27,012 nucleotides of DNA, taken from NCBI GenBank assembly GCA_001787035.1, contig MFUY01000030.1:7919-34930 (forward strand), written 5' to 3'. The stretch's first letter is position 1. Each line of letters starts with the position of its first letter. Of the stretch, positions 5,773 to 13,988 are shown one piece after another. Position numbers and translations under genes: made by a program. Under the pieces are notes generated by a model. It searched no databases. It had not been told where the DNA came from and saw only the letters and a program-made list of their open reading frames with translations. The stretch comes from Candidatus Nomurabacteria bacterium RIFCSPLOWO2_01_FULL_41_12 (GTDB lineage: Bacteria; Patescibacteriota; Minisyncoccia; Phycocordibacterales; UBA9973).

Positions 5773-8205
5773 ATGGAAACCCTGGTAGATTTATTTAAAA
5801 GTTTTAAGGGAAGAGGGGATAAAACTGCTATTATTTACCGGACGGGCGTTAGACGATTTGTTTTTTCTTATTTTGAAATATTTCAGATGAGTTTAAAGTT
5901 CGCCAGCTGGCTTAAGAGTCAGGAAATTGTTAAAGGAGATAAAGTTATAATTTGGGCACTCAATAGTCCTTGGTGGGTAGTTGCTTATTTTGGTTCCATA
6001 ATTTCCGGTGTTGTAATTGTTCCTATAGACTTTGCTTCAGGAAAAGACAGGGCTCAAAAAATTTTAGAACTTACAAAATCAAAATTAATAATTCAAAGTC
6101 AGTATAAATTTGACCGTTTTCAAGACCAAAAAGCAATTAATATAGAGGATTTAGAGTATTTGGTTGCCGGTTTAGAACCAAGCTCAATTGACTCAAATGA
6201 CATACAATCATCTATTTTAGTAGAATTAATCTACACTTCAGGCACGACAGGGGACCCAAAAGGTGTCATGCTTTCTCATAAAAACCTGATAACCAATTTA
6301 AAACAAGTTACTGCGCATATTTCTATAGACTCATCTTATAATTTTCTCTCTCTTTTGCCGCTTTCCCATATGTTTGAACAAACTTGCGGTTTTTTAAGTC
6401 CGCTTTATTTAGGCGGGAGTGTTATTTATTTACGAACACTTAAACCCTCTGCGATCTTTGAGGCATTTAAAAAAGAAGATGTATATGTTGCAGTTTGTGT
6501 GCCACGATTATTGCAACTGCTTAAAACTTCAATTGAAAGAGAGTTTCAAAATAAAAATATTACGTGGCTTCTACATCCGTTGTCATTTTTAATTCATAAT
6601 AAATTCGGAAAGAATTTTAAATTCTTTGTGTCGGGTGGAGCGGCGCTTAACATTCAGACTGGAAAATTTTGGCAAAAGATTGGTTTTAAAGTTTTAGAAG
6701 GATATGGACTGACCGAAACAGCTCCTGTTCTTACTGCCAATGTTCTAGATAAACAAATATTAGGAACTGTCGGGAAGTGTTTGCCCGGAGTCCAGATTAA
6801 GCTGGAAGAAAATGAAATTTTAGCTAAAGGAGAAAATATATTTAAAGGATATTATGAAAATGATGAAGCAACCAATAAAGTTTTTACAAAAGATGGTTGG
6901 TTTAAGACCGGAGATCTGGGGGAGTTTGGCGCCGATGGATATTTAAAAATTAAAGGCCGATTGAAAGATATGATTGTCACAGGGGCGGGCATAAATGTTT
7001 TTCCAGATGATGTGGAGGATGTTTTAAATAATATAATAGGGGTTAAAGAATCTTGCGTGCTTGGGGTTGATCATGGTAATGGGGACGAAGTTCACGCTGC
7101 CCTTATTTTAGAACAGGAAAAGTATAAGTCGGAAGAAGTTATTCAGTTGGCCAATAATCAACTTGACCCCGAACAGCGCATTACCAGTTATTCCGTATGG
7201 CCTTATCCTGAATTTCCGAAAACTACGACCTTAAAAATTCAAAAATTTCTTATTAAAAAAGAAATAGAAGAAAAGCAATCTAGTCATTCGGAAGAAATTT
7301 TAAGGGATAAGCTGATTAATCTTATTGCAATGGTAACACATAAGCCTCTTCTCTCCATTGCAGAGGATTCGGTAATTGTGCGTGATCTTGACCTTACTTC
7401 TATTACCAGGCTAGAGTTGGTAAATTTTATTGAATTGGAATACAAGATGGATTTGGATGATAATATGATTGATCAGAATACTACTGTCAGTACTTTACGC
7501 AAAACTATTATTAACCGTGAAAAATATAAGGTAAATAATCATCTCAGATTTTGGCCCAATAGCGCCTGGGCGCGGGCACTTCGTTTTATTTCAGATACCT
7601 TAATTACTTACCCGCTTTTTAAACATTATGTAAAACTTGAAGTAGTTGGGGATGGTATTTTTAATAATCTTTCATCTCCAGTAATATTCATCTCAAATCA
7701 TATAAGTTTTGGTGATCATCCTTCTATTTATTTTGCTTTAAAAAGAAGGTGGCGCAGTAAGACCGCCACAGCAGCTTTTGAGGAATTCTTTTTTCCAGAA
7801 AATGGCTCAAAAGGTAAAAAGTTGCTGAGACGCATATTTTTTGACACAGGAAGTCTATTCTTGAATCTTTTTCCACTTTCACAAGTGAAGGGTTTTAGAG
7901 AAACATTAAATTTCATGGGTAAATTAGCCGACAATAAAATAAATATTTTAATTTTTCCTGAAGGCACCCGATCAAAGACAGGAGAACTTCTGCCATTTAT
8001 GTCTGGTATTGGTATTATTGTTAAGGAACTTAAAATTCCAGTAATTCCCATTAAAATTTCCGGCATAGATGAGGTTCTTCATAGAGACATGAGATGGCCT
8101 AAAAGGGGGTGGGCCCAAGTTAAATTTGGAAAACCCATTTTTTTTACCAAAGAAAGCCCTAGTGAAATAGCGGGAAAATGTCGTGAGGCTATTTTAAAGC
8201 TTTAA
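5773..8205 (+). CDS. Fused acyl-activating enzyme, acyl carrier domain and PlsC acyltransferase
   Basis: An 810-residue, three-domain protein. Residues 1-510 are an AMP-forming acyl-CoA/acyl-ACP synthetase of the ANL family: YTSGTTGDPKG (154-164, ATP loop), GYGLTETAP, TGDLGEFGADGYLKIKGR and a late Lys in PKTTTLKIQK. Residues 515-590 are an acyl carrier domain; Ser543 in DLTSITRLEL is the expected phosphopantetheine site, with Thr replacing the usual Asp before it. Residues 610-810 are a glycerolipid acyltransferase with the HX4D box (His643, Asp648) and FPEGTR (728-733). Fatty acid would be activated, loaded on the carrier and passed to a lysolipid or glycerol-phosphate. E. coli Aas joins the same two enzymes but in the other order and without a fused carrier. 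AcpS is encoded immediately upstream. Acceptor and chain length cannot be told from sequence. Confidence 0.9.
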   Translation: METLVDLFKSFKGRGDKTAIIYRTGVRRFVFSYFEIFQMSLKFASWLKSQEIVKGDKVIIWALNSPWWVVAYFGSIISGVVIVPIDFASGKDRAQKILELTKSKLIIQSQYKFDRFQDQKAINIEDLEYLVAGLEPSSIDSNDIQSSILVELIYTSGTTGDPKGVMLSHKNLITNLKQVTAHISIDSSYNFLSLLPLSHMFEQTCGFLSPLYLGGSVIYLRTLKPSAIFEAFKKEDVYVAVCVPRLLQLLKTSIEREFQNKNITWLLHPLSFLIHNKFGKNFKFFVSGGAALNIQTGKFWQKIGFKVLEGYGLTETAPVLTANVLDKQILGTVGKCLPGVQIKLEENEILAKGENIFKGYYENDEATNKVFTKDGWFKTGDLGEFGADGYLKIKGRLKDMIVTGAGINVFPDDVEDVLNNIIGVKESCVLGVDHGNGDEVHAALILEQEKYKSEEVIQLANNQLDPEQRITSYSVWPYPEFPKTTTLKIQKFLIKKEIEEKQSSHSEEILRDKLINLIAMVTHKPLLSIAEDSVIVRDLDLTSITRLELVNFIELEYKMDLDDNMIDQNTTVSTLRKTIINREKYKVNNHLRFWPNSAWARALRFISDTLITYPLFKHYVKLEVVGDGIFNNLSSPVIFISNHISFGDHPSIYFALKRRWRSKTATAAFEEFFFPENGSKGKKLLRRIFFDTGSLFLNLFPLSQVKGFRETLNFMGKLADNKINILIFPEGTRSKTGELLPFMSGIGIIVKELKIPVIPIKISGIDEVLHRDMRWPKRGWAQVKFGKPIFFTKESPSEIAGKCREAILKL

Positions 8206-8214
8206 AATCATTTA

Positions 8215-9117
8215 ATGAAGAAAAATAATAAAAAAATAATATTATATTTAGGAGGAGGAGCAATGTCCGGAGTTTATGGAGCCGGAGTTTTAAAAGGTTT
8301 GCACGATCTTTTATTAACAGAATCAATTGAAGCGATATATAGCGGGTCGGCGGGATCCGTTAATGCCGCGTATCTTTTATCTGATAAGGTTGAAATAGGA
8401 TCTACAATTTATTGGGAAGATTTAAGGCATGGCTTTTTATTTCCTTTTAATATAATTCGAGGTACGATCGATTTATTTTATAACAGGTTTATAAAAGAGA
8501 TAGAAAAAGAAAAATTCCATAATGTGGTTAATGTTGATTACGTATATAATATCTTACAAAACATAAAACCCCTGGATTTAGATATGATTAAAAATCATCC
8601 CATAAGTCTATATGTAAAAGTATTAGATATAGATACGGGAGAGACAGAGTATAAAGTTTTTAAGGATTATGCTAATTTAGCTTTATTAAAAGCAGCTATA
8701 AATGTAAAACCATATTCTTTTGAAGAAACCATACTTAATGGGAAACGTTATGTTGACGCTACTATTAAAGAACCGTTAGGCATTGAATATTTACTAGACA
8801 AATATCACGACAGAAAGATAGTAGTGATTTTAAATGAACCAATTAAAAGGGGTTTTAGACATTATCTTAAAAATTTTCTTGAAGGCACCGTTTCCGGTCT
8901 TTATCCGTACAACATTTCTCTTTATAAAATGTTTATGAACAGGGAAAATCTTATTAGAAAAGATATCCAAATATGCTTGAGTGATGAAAGAATATTATTA
9001 CTTTATCCGAATTTTAAGAATCGAGCCAGGCCTAGAACCACAGACCCCTTAGTACTTCAACAAACATTTAATTTAGGGCTTGAGGATGCTAAAAAAGTAA
9101 TAGACTTCATACATTAG
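8215..9117 (+). CDS. Second patatin-like protein
   Basis: A 300-residue protein built almost entirely of a patatin domain. IILYLGGGAMSGVYGAGVL is the glycine-rich oxyanion loop; SGSAGS holds the nucleophile Ser45, although the first Gly of GxSxG is Ser here; YVDATIKEPLG holds Asp181, with Ala in place of the usual Gly after it. Serine and aspartate are therefore present but both motifs are modified, so substrate range may differ from ordinary patatins. The layout resembles the bacterial YjjU-like patatins. No signal peptide is visible. It follows the acyl-activating fusion by nine bases and probably shares its mRNA. A likely role is releasing fatty acids from lipids for the upstream fusion protein to reuse (inference from neighbourhood). 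Confidence 0.85.
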   Translation: MKKNNKKIILYLGGGAMSGVYGAGVLKGLHDLLLTESIEAIYSGSAGSVNAAYLLSDKVEIGSTIYWEDLRHGFLFPFNIIRGTIDLFYNRFIKEIEKEKFHNVVNVDYVYNILQNIKPLDLDMIKNHPISLYVKVLDIDTGETEYKVFKDYANLALLKAAINVKPYSFEETILNGKRYVDATIKEPLGIEYLLDKYHDRKIVVILNEPIKRGFRHYLKNFLEGTVSGLYPYNISLYKMFMNRENLIRKDIQICLSDERILLLYPNFKNRARPRTTDPLVLQQTFNLGLEDAKKVIDFIH

Positions 9118-9131
9118 TTTATAATATACTC

Positions 9132-9154
9132 AATCAAATAAGCTTTATTTGATT
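9132..9154 (+). terminator. Perfect hairpin after the lipid genes
   Basis: AATCAAATAA and TTATTTGATT form a perfect 10-bp stem with a three-base loop, 15 bases after the patatin stop. It is AT-rich and lacks an immediate T tract, so it may be a weak terminator, an RNA end or an operator for the next gene. Confidence 0.5.
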
Positions 9155-9200
9155 CCTCTCATAGTATTTTTATAATAAAGTGTTATATTAAGTTAATATC

Positions 9201-10025
9201 ATGCGTCAGAATTTAGAACCTAAAAGTATTGAAACACAGGCTCCAATTGATACTCAAGGAGATTGGGCAAAAGATTATCCAAAATCCCGCGAAGAAGCAG
9301 ATGCTCTGGTTAAATCTGCACGAGGTGCTTTTCATGCTTTGAAACTTCCTGATACACCAGGATTAGCTGATACACCTCGCTTGACCCTAAATAATCTCTT
9401 TACGATAGCTCGACACAGGGCACAACTTAAAGATTTTGACATAAACAATGACGGTGCCGGGGGCATAATTCTTCCTTTTAAAAATACCACAAAAATTCCG
9501 GAAGGATTTGAGGATTGGGCTAAGCAAAAATATTTACTCGCTCTAAGTTTGCGGGATGCTTTACATAAAGAATATATTTACACTTACCGCATTGCACACG
9601 AAAGAGATGAATCTGAAGATTTTAGCAATCGTCCCAGAGTAGGCAGGTTCTCTCATTTATCTGACGAAGAAATAGATTTTTTAAATAGAGAAAGCAAGGA
9701 AACGGGTGACTTGATATTTGGGACATTTGCAATTGTTATAGAAAACGGAAAACCTATATTTAAGTCAACTTCTCAAGAGGGGGCAGTCAATGAAGTACTT
9801 GATAGATTAATTGAACACCATAGTGCATGGCTTGAGCGTTACAAGTCCTCATTCCTTTCAAGGTTTCCAAAAATCTCTAAATTCTTAGCTGTAATTGATA
9901 CTGCCAGGGAAGTTGGTTTAAAAAACCTAAAGGACTCTGACCTCTTAATAAGTTTTATATGGGACAATATTGTGGCTTTTCAAATCATGGCTATTAAACA
10001 GATTAATATAGAAAAAGTAAAATGA
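9201..10025 (+). CDS. Hypothetical protein
   Basis: A 274-residue soluble protein that I do not recognise. It is mainly helical and charged, without signal peptide, membrane segment or cysteine motif. The N-terminal 40 residues look disordered; a central part runs from about 60 to 170, and a basic stretch RFSHLSDEEIDFLNRE lies near residue 155. A TGTTATATT extended -10 lies 11 bases before the ATG, giving at most a very short leader. Its stop overlaps the next gene's start as ATGA, so the two products are probably made together. Confidence 0.7.
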   Translation: MRQNLEPKSIETQAPIDTQGDWAKDYPKSREEADALVKSARGAFHALKLPDTPGLADTPRLTLNNLFTIARHRAQLKDFDINNDGAGGIILPFKNTTKIPEGFEDWAKQKYLLALSLRDALHKEYIYTYRIAHERDESEDFSNRPRVGRFSHLSDEEIDFLNRESKETGDLIFGTFAIVIENGKPIFKSTSQEGAVNEVLDRLIEHHSAWLERYKSSFLSRFPKISKFLAVIDTAREVGLKNLKDSDLLISFIWDNIVAFQIMAIKQINIEKVK

Positions 10026-10315
10026 TTAAATTATTTAATTCACTTTTAAAAACACAGGGTCTTGATGAGCAGGTGATAGAGAAATTTGAAACTGAATTTA
10101 GAGGCCTGATTTTATTAGCTTTGATCGCTACAAGCCAGAGTAGATTAGATAAAAGAGAAGAACAGTCATTATTAGAATATTTTAAAATAGGGGATGAAGA
10201 AGCCGTAGTGAATACTTTAACTACTCACTATTCTAAAATTGAATGGGAAAAAATGCTTAATAGTGAGATAAAACCTATAATTCAAACTTACTTAAAAGAT
10301 GTTGTAATGGTTTAG
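10022..10315 (+). CDS. Small hypothetical protein coupled to the previous gene
   Basis: A 97-residue helical, acidic protein of unknown function. Its start overlaps the preceding stop by four bases (ATGA), a classic arrangement for translational coupling, so the two probably act together. The layout (short helices, ending in IKPIIQTYLKDVVMV) recalls small helical proteins of uncertain function from CPR genomes, such as DUF5663, but the resemblance is only in general shape and I would not assign it. The gene ends 17 bases from the convergent acyltransferase gene, with no clear terminator between them. Confidence 0.65.
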   Translation: MIKLFNSLLKTQGLDEQVIEKFETEFRGLILLALIATSQSRLDKREEQSLLEYFKIGDEEAVVNTLTTHYSKIEWEKMLNSEIKPIIQTYLKDVVMV

Positions 10316-10332
10316 AAAATTCACGTAGATTA

Positions 10333-10968
10333 TTACTTTTTATTGAGAATGTGAAAACTATTGACCAAAATGGCTGATATTTCATCTATATTCTTATTGC
10401 GGGCATCGGTAATTTTATAAGGATTTCCAACAATAACACTCATTTTTTTCTTTCCGAATAGGAATGCACTAAATTTGATTTTGCCCACTGTTTGTAAAAA
10501 TATAGGCAATATAGTGAGATTATTAAATTCCTGCACAAGAGTAGATGCTCCTCGGCCCGGTACAGGGCGCGCATTATCATCCGAAACCATTTTTCCATAT
10601 GGGAAAATTATCACCACTCCTTTGTTTAGAAGTATTGATCGGAAATCTTTTAATGACGTGTCCAACCCTTTTCCTTTATTGGCGTGACATACACCGGTGG
10701 TAGTTAAGAAGAAATTATAAAATGGATTAAGAAAAAATTTATCTCCTGCCATGAATCCGAGTGGTAGATATTTATTAGAAAAGAAAGGGAAAAGAGTTCC
10801 CAGAATCATGGAATCCCAGTAACTTTTATGGTTTGAGATTACTAAAAGCGGGGTGGAGATATCTTTCAAATTTTTTTTTCCAGTGACAGAGAATTTATAA
10901 AAGATTCGCATACAAATAAATGTCACAAGCCATACAATACGTTGAGTTATCCCGTAAAAAATTTGCAT
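10333..10968 (-). CDS. PlsC-like 1-acyl-glycerol-phosphate acyltransferase
   Basis: A 211-residue acyltransferase. The HX4D catalytic box is present as SNHKSYWDS near residue 46, after a hydrophobic N-terminal segment (residues 5-25) that probably anchors it in the membrane. The FPEG substrate-binding box is changed to FPYGK, replacing the conserved Glu by Tyr, which may alter the acceptor. The family adds an acyl chain to lysophosphatidic acid or similar lysolipids. The fusion protein at 5773-8205 already holds a canonical acyltransferase domain, so this region has two, which could act on different positions of the glycerol. A consensus -10 lies six bases before the ATG on the minus strand. 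Confidence 0.85.
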   Translation of the reverse strand: MQIFYGITQRIVWLVTFICMRIFYKFSVTGKKNLKDISTPLLVISNHKSYWDSMILGTLFPFFSNKYLPLGFMAGDKFFLNPFYNFFLTTTGVCHANKGKGLDTSLKDFRSILLNKGVVIIFPYGKMVSDDNARPVPGRGASTLVQEFNNLTILPIFLQTVGKIKFSAFLFGKKKMSVIVGNPYKITDARNKNIDEISAILVNSFHILNKK

Positions 10969-10974
10969 TATTGA

Positions 10975-10980
10975 ATTATA
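10975..10980 (-). promoter_or_regulatory. -10 box for the PlsC-like gene (leaderless)
   Basis: On the minus strand a perfect TATAAT is followed by TCAATA and then the ATG at 10968. The six-base gap predicts transcription starting at the start codon. No -35 is clear. Confidence 0.5.
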
Positions 10981-11009
10981 TAAAAAATACTATTCTTTTC
11001 CTATTTTTC

Positions 11010-11018
11010 TGCTATACT
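11010..11018 (+). promoter_or_regulatory. Extended -10 promoter of uvrA
   Basis: TGCTATACT is an extended -10 (TATACT at 11013-11018). Transcription would start near 11025, giving a leader of about 68 bases that holds the hairpin at 11041-11067. Confidence 0.5.
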
Positions 11019-11040
11019 CTTATTAGTTTAATATAGATAC

Positions 11041-11067
11041 ACACCCCCTATGAGCATAGCGGGGTGT
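11041..11067 (+). repeat. Hairpin in the uvrA leader
   Basis: ACACCCCCTATG and CATAGCGGGGTGT pair along 12 bases with one bulge and an AG loop. It ends 25 bases before the uvrA ATG. It could be a copy of a palindromic element in non-coding DNA or a control hairpin in the leader RNA. Confidence 0.7.
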
Positions 11068-11092
11068 GGTTGCGTTATACGGTAAAAATCAA

Positions 11093-13873
11093 ATGAAAAC
11101 AGAGCAAAACATAGACCCCGAACGAAAGCAAGCTTCATACGGGGCAGATAAAATAAGAGTAAAAGGGGCTCGGACCCATAATTTAAAGAATATAGACGTT
11201 GAAATGCCACGGAATAAAATGGTGGTGATTACCGGTGTATCAGGGAGCGGTAAAAGTTCACTTGCTTTTGATACTATTTTTGCCGAAGGGCAGAGGAGGT
11301 ATGTGGAGTCTCTGTCTTCCTACGCGCGCCAGTTTTTAAATCAAATGCCGAAGCCAGATGTGGATGAAATCACAGGCTTGTCGCCGGCAATTTCCATTGA
11401 CCAGAAATCCCGTTCTAACAATCCGCGCTCCACGGTAGCGACTATTACGGAGATTTATGATTATTTGCGCGTAATGTACGCGCGCATCGGGCATCCGCAT
11501 TGCCCTTTATGCGGGGAAGAAATTAAAAAACTTAGTAATGAAGAAATTTTGAATTTTGTTTTGGAGAATCTTGGCAAGAAAAATTTCTCTGGCTTGACCC
11601 TTCCCCGAGTGCGGGGTGGGACCCACACCATTCGGAATTTTTCTTCCCAAGATTCTAAGACAGAAATAAGTATTTTTTCTCCGGTTGTGCGTGGGAGAAA
11701 AGGGGAGTATTATCAATTGCTTTATGATTTACTCGGCAAAGGTTTTTCTGAAGTTAGATTAGACGGAACGATAAAAAAGCTTCGGGAAAAAATTATTCTC
11801 TCTAAATACAAAGCTCATAATATTGATGTTTTAGTGGATAGCTTTACAGTTGATGGATTGAAAAAAGAAGAATTGCGTATGCGCCTTGCCGAAGCTATTG
11901 AGCGAGCACTCATTGAATCTGACGGGCTAGTGGTCATTTCGTTTGAGGATCCTACGCGGAAGTCTGCTTTTTCTCAGGTCCTCGGTTCTCCGGGGCCCCA
12001 CACCCCGGCCAGACCATTCAAAAAAGCAACTTCTGCTTCGGAATTTGTGATGTCTGCAAAATTTGCCTGCAAGAACGATGGTTTTTCTTTTCCGGAAGTT
12101 GAGCCGCGACTTTTTTCTTTCAATTCTCCTTATGGGGCTTGTCCGTCTTGTAACGGTCTCGGTACGAAATATTTTGGTGGAGATGAGCCTTGTGAAGCTT
12201 GCAATGGTGCACGATTACGTCCAGAGGCCTTAAATGTATTTTTGACTGCGCAAGATAGCGGGAAAAGAACTGTCCTTAAGGGAGTCCAAGGACAGTCCTT
12301 GAGGAGCCGAGTGAATATTTTGGATCTTGCTCAGCTATCCATCAAAGACGCGCATGATTTCTTTAAAAATTTAAAGCTCTCCGAACAGGAGCGCGAAATC
12401 TCTGTGCCGGTGGTGCGGGAGATAGAGGCTAGGCTCCAATTTATGCTGGATGTGGGGCTGGACTATTTACAGCTCTCCCGCAAGGCAAATACTCTCTCTG
12501 GAGGGGAGGCACAGCGTATTCGTCTAGCTTCTCAACTTGGCTCACGATTAGTTGGCGCTCTTTATGTGCTAGATGAGCCCACCATAGGACTGCACCAGAG
12601 GGACAATGACCGCTTGATTCGAACACTTCAGAATTTACGTGACTTAGGCAATAGCATTTTAATTGTGGAGCACGACGAAGACACGATTTACGCCTCGGAC
12701 TATATTGTAGATATCGGCCGGAAAGCCGGAGTACACGGCGGAGAAGTTATCGTTTCCGATTATCTAGAAGATCTTTTGACTGCCAAAAAGAATACAAATA
12801 ATTCCCGTACACTTTCTTATCTACGCGGCGAAACGAAAATAGAAATTCCTAAAAAACGTCGTCAGTCTAAAGGAAGCCTTCGCATTACCGGCGGAAAAAT
12901 TTTTAATATAAACAACATGAATGTAGAAGTGCCACTTGGCGTAATGACTACTATCACTGGCGTCTCCGGAAGTGGCAAGAGCTCTTTTATGTATGAGATT
13001 CTTCATAAGAATCTGCAGGCGCGCCTAGAACGCAAATACCGTACCGCCAAAGTTTTCAACTGCTCTTCTTTCTCTGGGACGGAATATCTCTCCCGCGCAA
13101 TTCTGATTAATCAGTCGCCTATCGGCAGGACCCCCAGGTCAAACATCGCCACCTATACTGGAACATTTACTCATATTCGCGACCTTTTTGCCACGACGGA
13201 GGATGCGCGGCTACGCGGCTGGAAAGCAAACAGGTTTTCTTTTAATGTGAAAGGCGGACGCTGTGAAGCTTGCGAGGGTAATGGCGAGATAGCGGTGGAG
13301 ATGCATTTCTTGCCGACAGTTTATGTGACTTGTGATGTGTGTAATGGTAAACGTTTTGACAAAGAAACTCTCACCGTGAAATATAAGAAAAAAAATATCT
13401 ATGAAGTGCTTCGTATGACAGTGGAGGAGGGATTAACTTTTTTTAAAGATATATCGGCAATTTCCGACAGACTGCAGACATTGATGGATGTGGGCCTCGG
13501 ATATTTAGAGATGGGGCAATCAGCTACCACACTCTCTGGCGGGGAAGCGCAAAGGGTGAAAATGTCAAGCGAGCTTTATCGTCCACACACGGAGAAGACA
13601 ATTTATCTTTTAGATGAGCCGACCGTGGGCTTGCATTATGATGATGTGCATAAGCTTTTAGAGGTCTTGAATAAGCTTGTAAATAAAGGGAATACTATCG
13701 TTTTGATAGAGCATAACCTTGATATTGTGAAAAGTTCGGACTACATTATAGACATTGGTCCAGAGGGAGGAGTGTCGGGGGGCAACATCATAGCGAAAGG
13801 TACGCCGGAAGAAGTAGCCAATAATACTAAAAGTTATACGGGGAAATATTTAAGGAAGGCACTAAGAAAATAA
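11093..13873 (+). CDS. uvrA: UvrABC system protein A
   Basis: UvrA is the damage-sensing ATPase of nucleotide excision repair, a dimer with two ABC cassettes per chain. Seen here: Walker A GVSGSGKSS in each half, LSGGEAQR signatures in both halves, Walker B LDEPTIGLH and LDEPTVGLH, and the intact second zinc module (CEAC then CDVC) with the glycine-rich damage-binding loop. In the first large zinc module the usual CPVC is CKND, so one ligand is missing although the second pair, CPSC, is kept. From the ATG at 11093 the protein has 926 residues, close to the family length. An in-frame GTG at 11066 lies inside a hairpin and is less likely. Three palindromic elements (about residues 168, 295 and 392) code for local extra residues. 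Confidence 0.97.
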   Translation: MKTEQNIDPERKQASYGADKIRVKGARTHNLKNIDVEMPRNKMVVITGVSGSGKSSLAFDTIFAEGQRRYVESLSSYARQFLNQMPKPDVDEITGLSPAISIDQKSRSNNPRSTVATITEIYDYLRVMYARIGHPHCPLCGEEIKKLSNEEILNFVLENLGKKNFSGLTLPRVRGGTHTIRNFSSQDSKTEISIFSPVVRGRKGEYYQLLYDLLGKGFSEVRLDGTIKKLREKIILSKYKAHNIDVLVDSFTVDGLKKEELRMRLAEAIERALIESDGLVVISFEDPTRKSAFSQVLGSPGPHTPARPFKKATSASEFVMSAKFACKNDGFSFPEVEPRLFSFNSPYGACPSCNGLGTKYFGGDEPCEACNGARLRPEALNVFLTAQDSGKRTVLKGVQGQSLRSRVNILDLAQLSIKDAHDFFKNLKLSEQEREISVPVVREIEARLQFMLDVGLDYLQLSRKANTLSGGEAQRIRLASQLGSRLVGALYVLDEPTIGLHQRDNDRLIRTLQNLRDLGNSILIVEHDEDTIYASDYIVDIGRKAGVHGGEVIVSDYLEDLLTAKKNTNNSRTLSYLRGETKIEIPKKRRQSKGSLRITGGKIFNINNMNVEVPLGVMTTITGVSGSGKSSFMYEILHKNLQARLERKYRTAKVFNCSSFSGTEYLSRAILINQSPIGRTPRSNIATYTGTFTHIRDLFATTEDARLRGWKANRFSFNVKGGRCEACEGNGEIAVEMHFLPTVYVTCDVCNGKRFDKETLTVKYKKKNIYEVLRMTVEEGLTFFKDISAISDRLQTLMDVGLGYLEMGQSATTLSGGEAQRVKMSSELYRPHTEKTIYLLDEPTVGLHYDDVHKLLEVLNKLVNKGNTIVLIEHNLDIVKSSDYIIDIGPEGGVSGGNIIAKGTPEEVANNTKSYTGKYLRKALRK
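11596..11623 (+). repeat. Palindromic element inside uvrA (first)
   Basis: GACCC-TTCCCCG and CGGGGTGGGACC pair around AGTG with small mismatches. It codes for LTLPRVRGGTH between the interdomain helix and EISIFSPVVRGRKG, where the family has a short connector. Confidence 0.75.
11977..12015 (+). repeat. Palindromic element inside uvrA (second)
   Basis: Outer GGTC and GACC and inner CCGGGG and CCCCGG flank a CCCCACA loop. It codes for VLGSPGPHTPARP, a proline- and glycine-rich loop before the first zinc module. Confidence 0.7.
12269..12296 (+). repeat. RTVL/GQSL palindromic element inside uvrA
   Basis: ACTGTCCTT and AAGGACAGT are perfect 9-bp arms. They encode RTVL and GQSL in an inserted loop. 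The same arms, in the same codon phase but opposite order, are found in uvrC at 14701-14738. Confidence 0.85.
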
Positions 13874-13897
13874 TAAATATAAACTTTTTCCGGTACA

Positions 13898-13920
13898 GAT
13901 TTTTTGAAGCTTAAAAAATC
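13898..13920 (+). terminator. Possible terminator between uvrA and uvrC
   Basis: GATTTTTT and AAAAAATC form an 8-bp AT-rich stem with a GAAGCTT loop, 25 bases after the uvrA stop. It is weak and lacks a T tract after the stem, so read-through into uvrC is likely. Confidence 0.3.
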
Positions 13921-13988
13921 CTGAAATTTGCTCGCCGTCGCTTGCAAAACCCCTCCAAAAGTTATATTTATTATTTTTTAGCAACTTT

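Noticed and set aside
9201..10315. Toxin-antitoxin pair for the overlapping unknown genes
   Set aside because: The lengths and coupled order could fit, but neither protein has a toxin or DNA-binding motif and the first is too long; no support beyond overlap.
11066..11092. GTG at 11066 as the start of uvrA
   Set aside because: It lies inside the leader hairpin and lacks a ribosome binding site; the ATG at 11093 is nearer to the conserved start of the protein.
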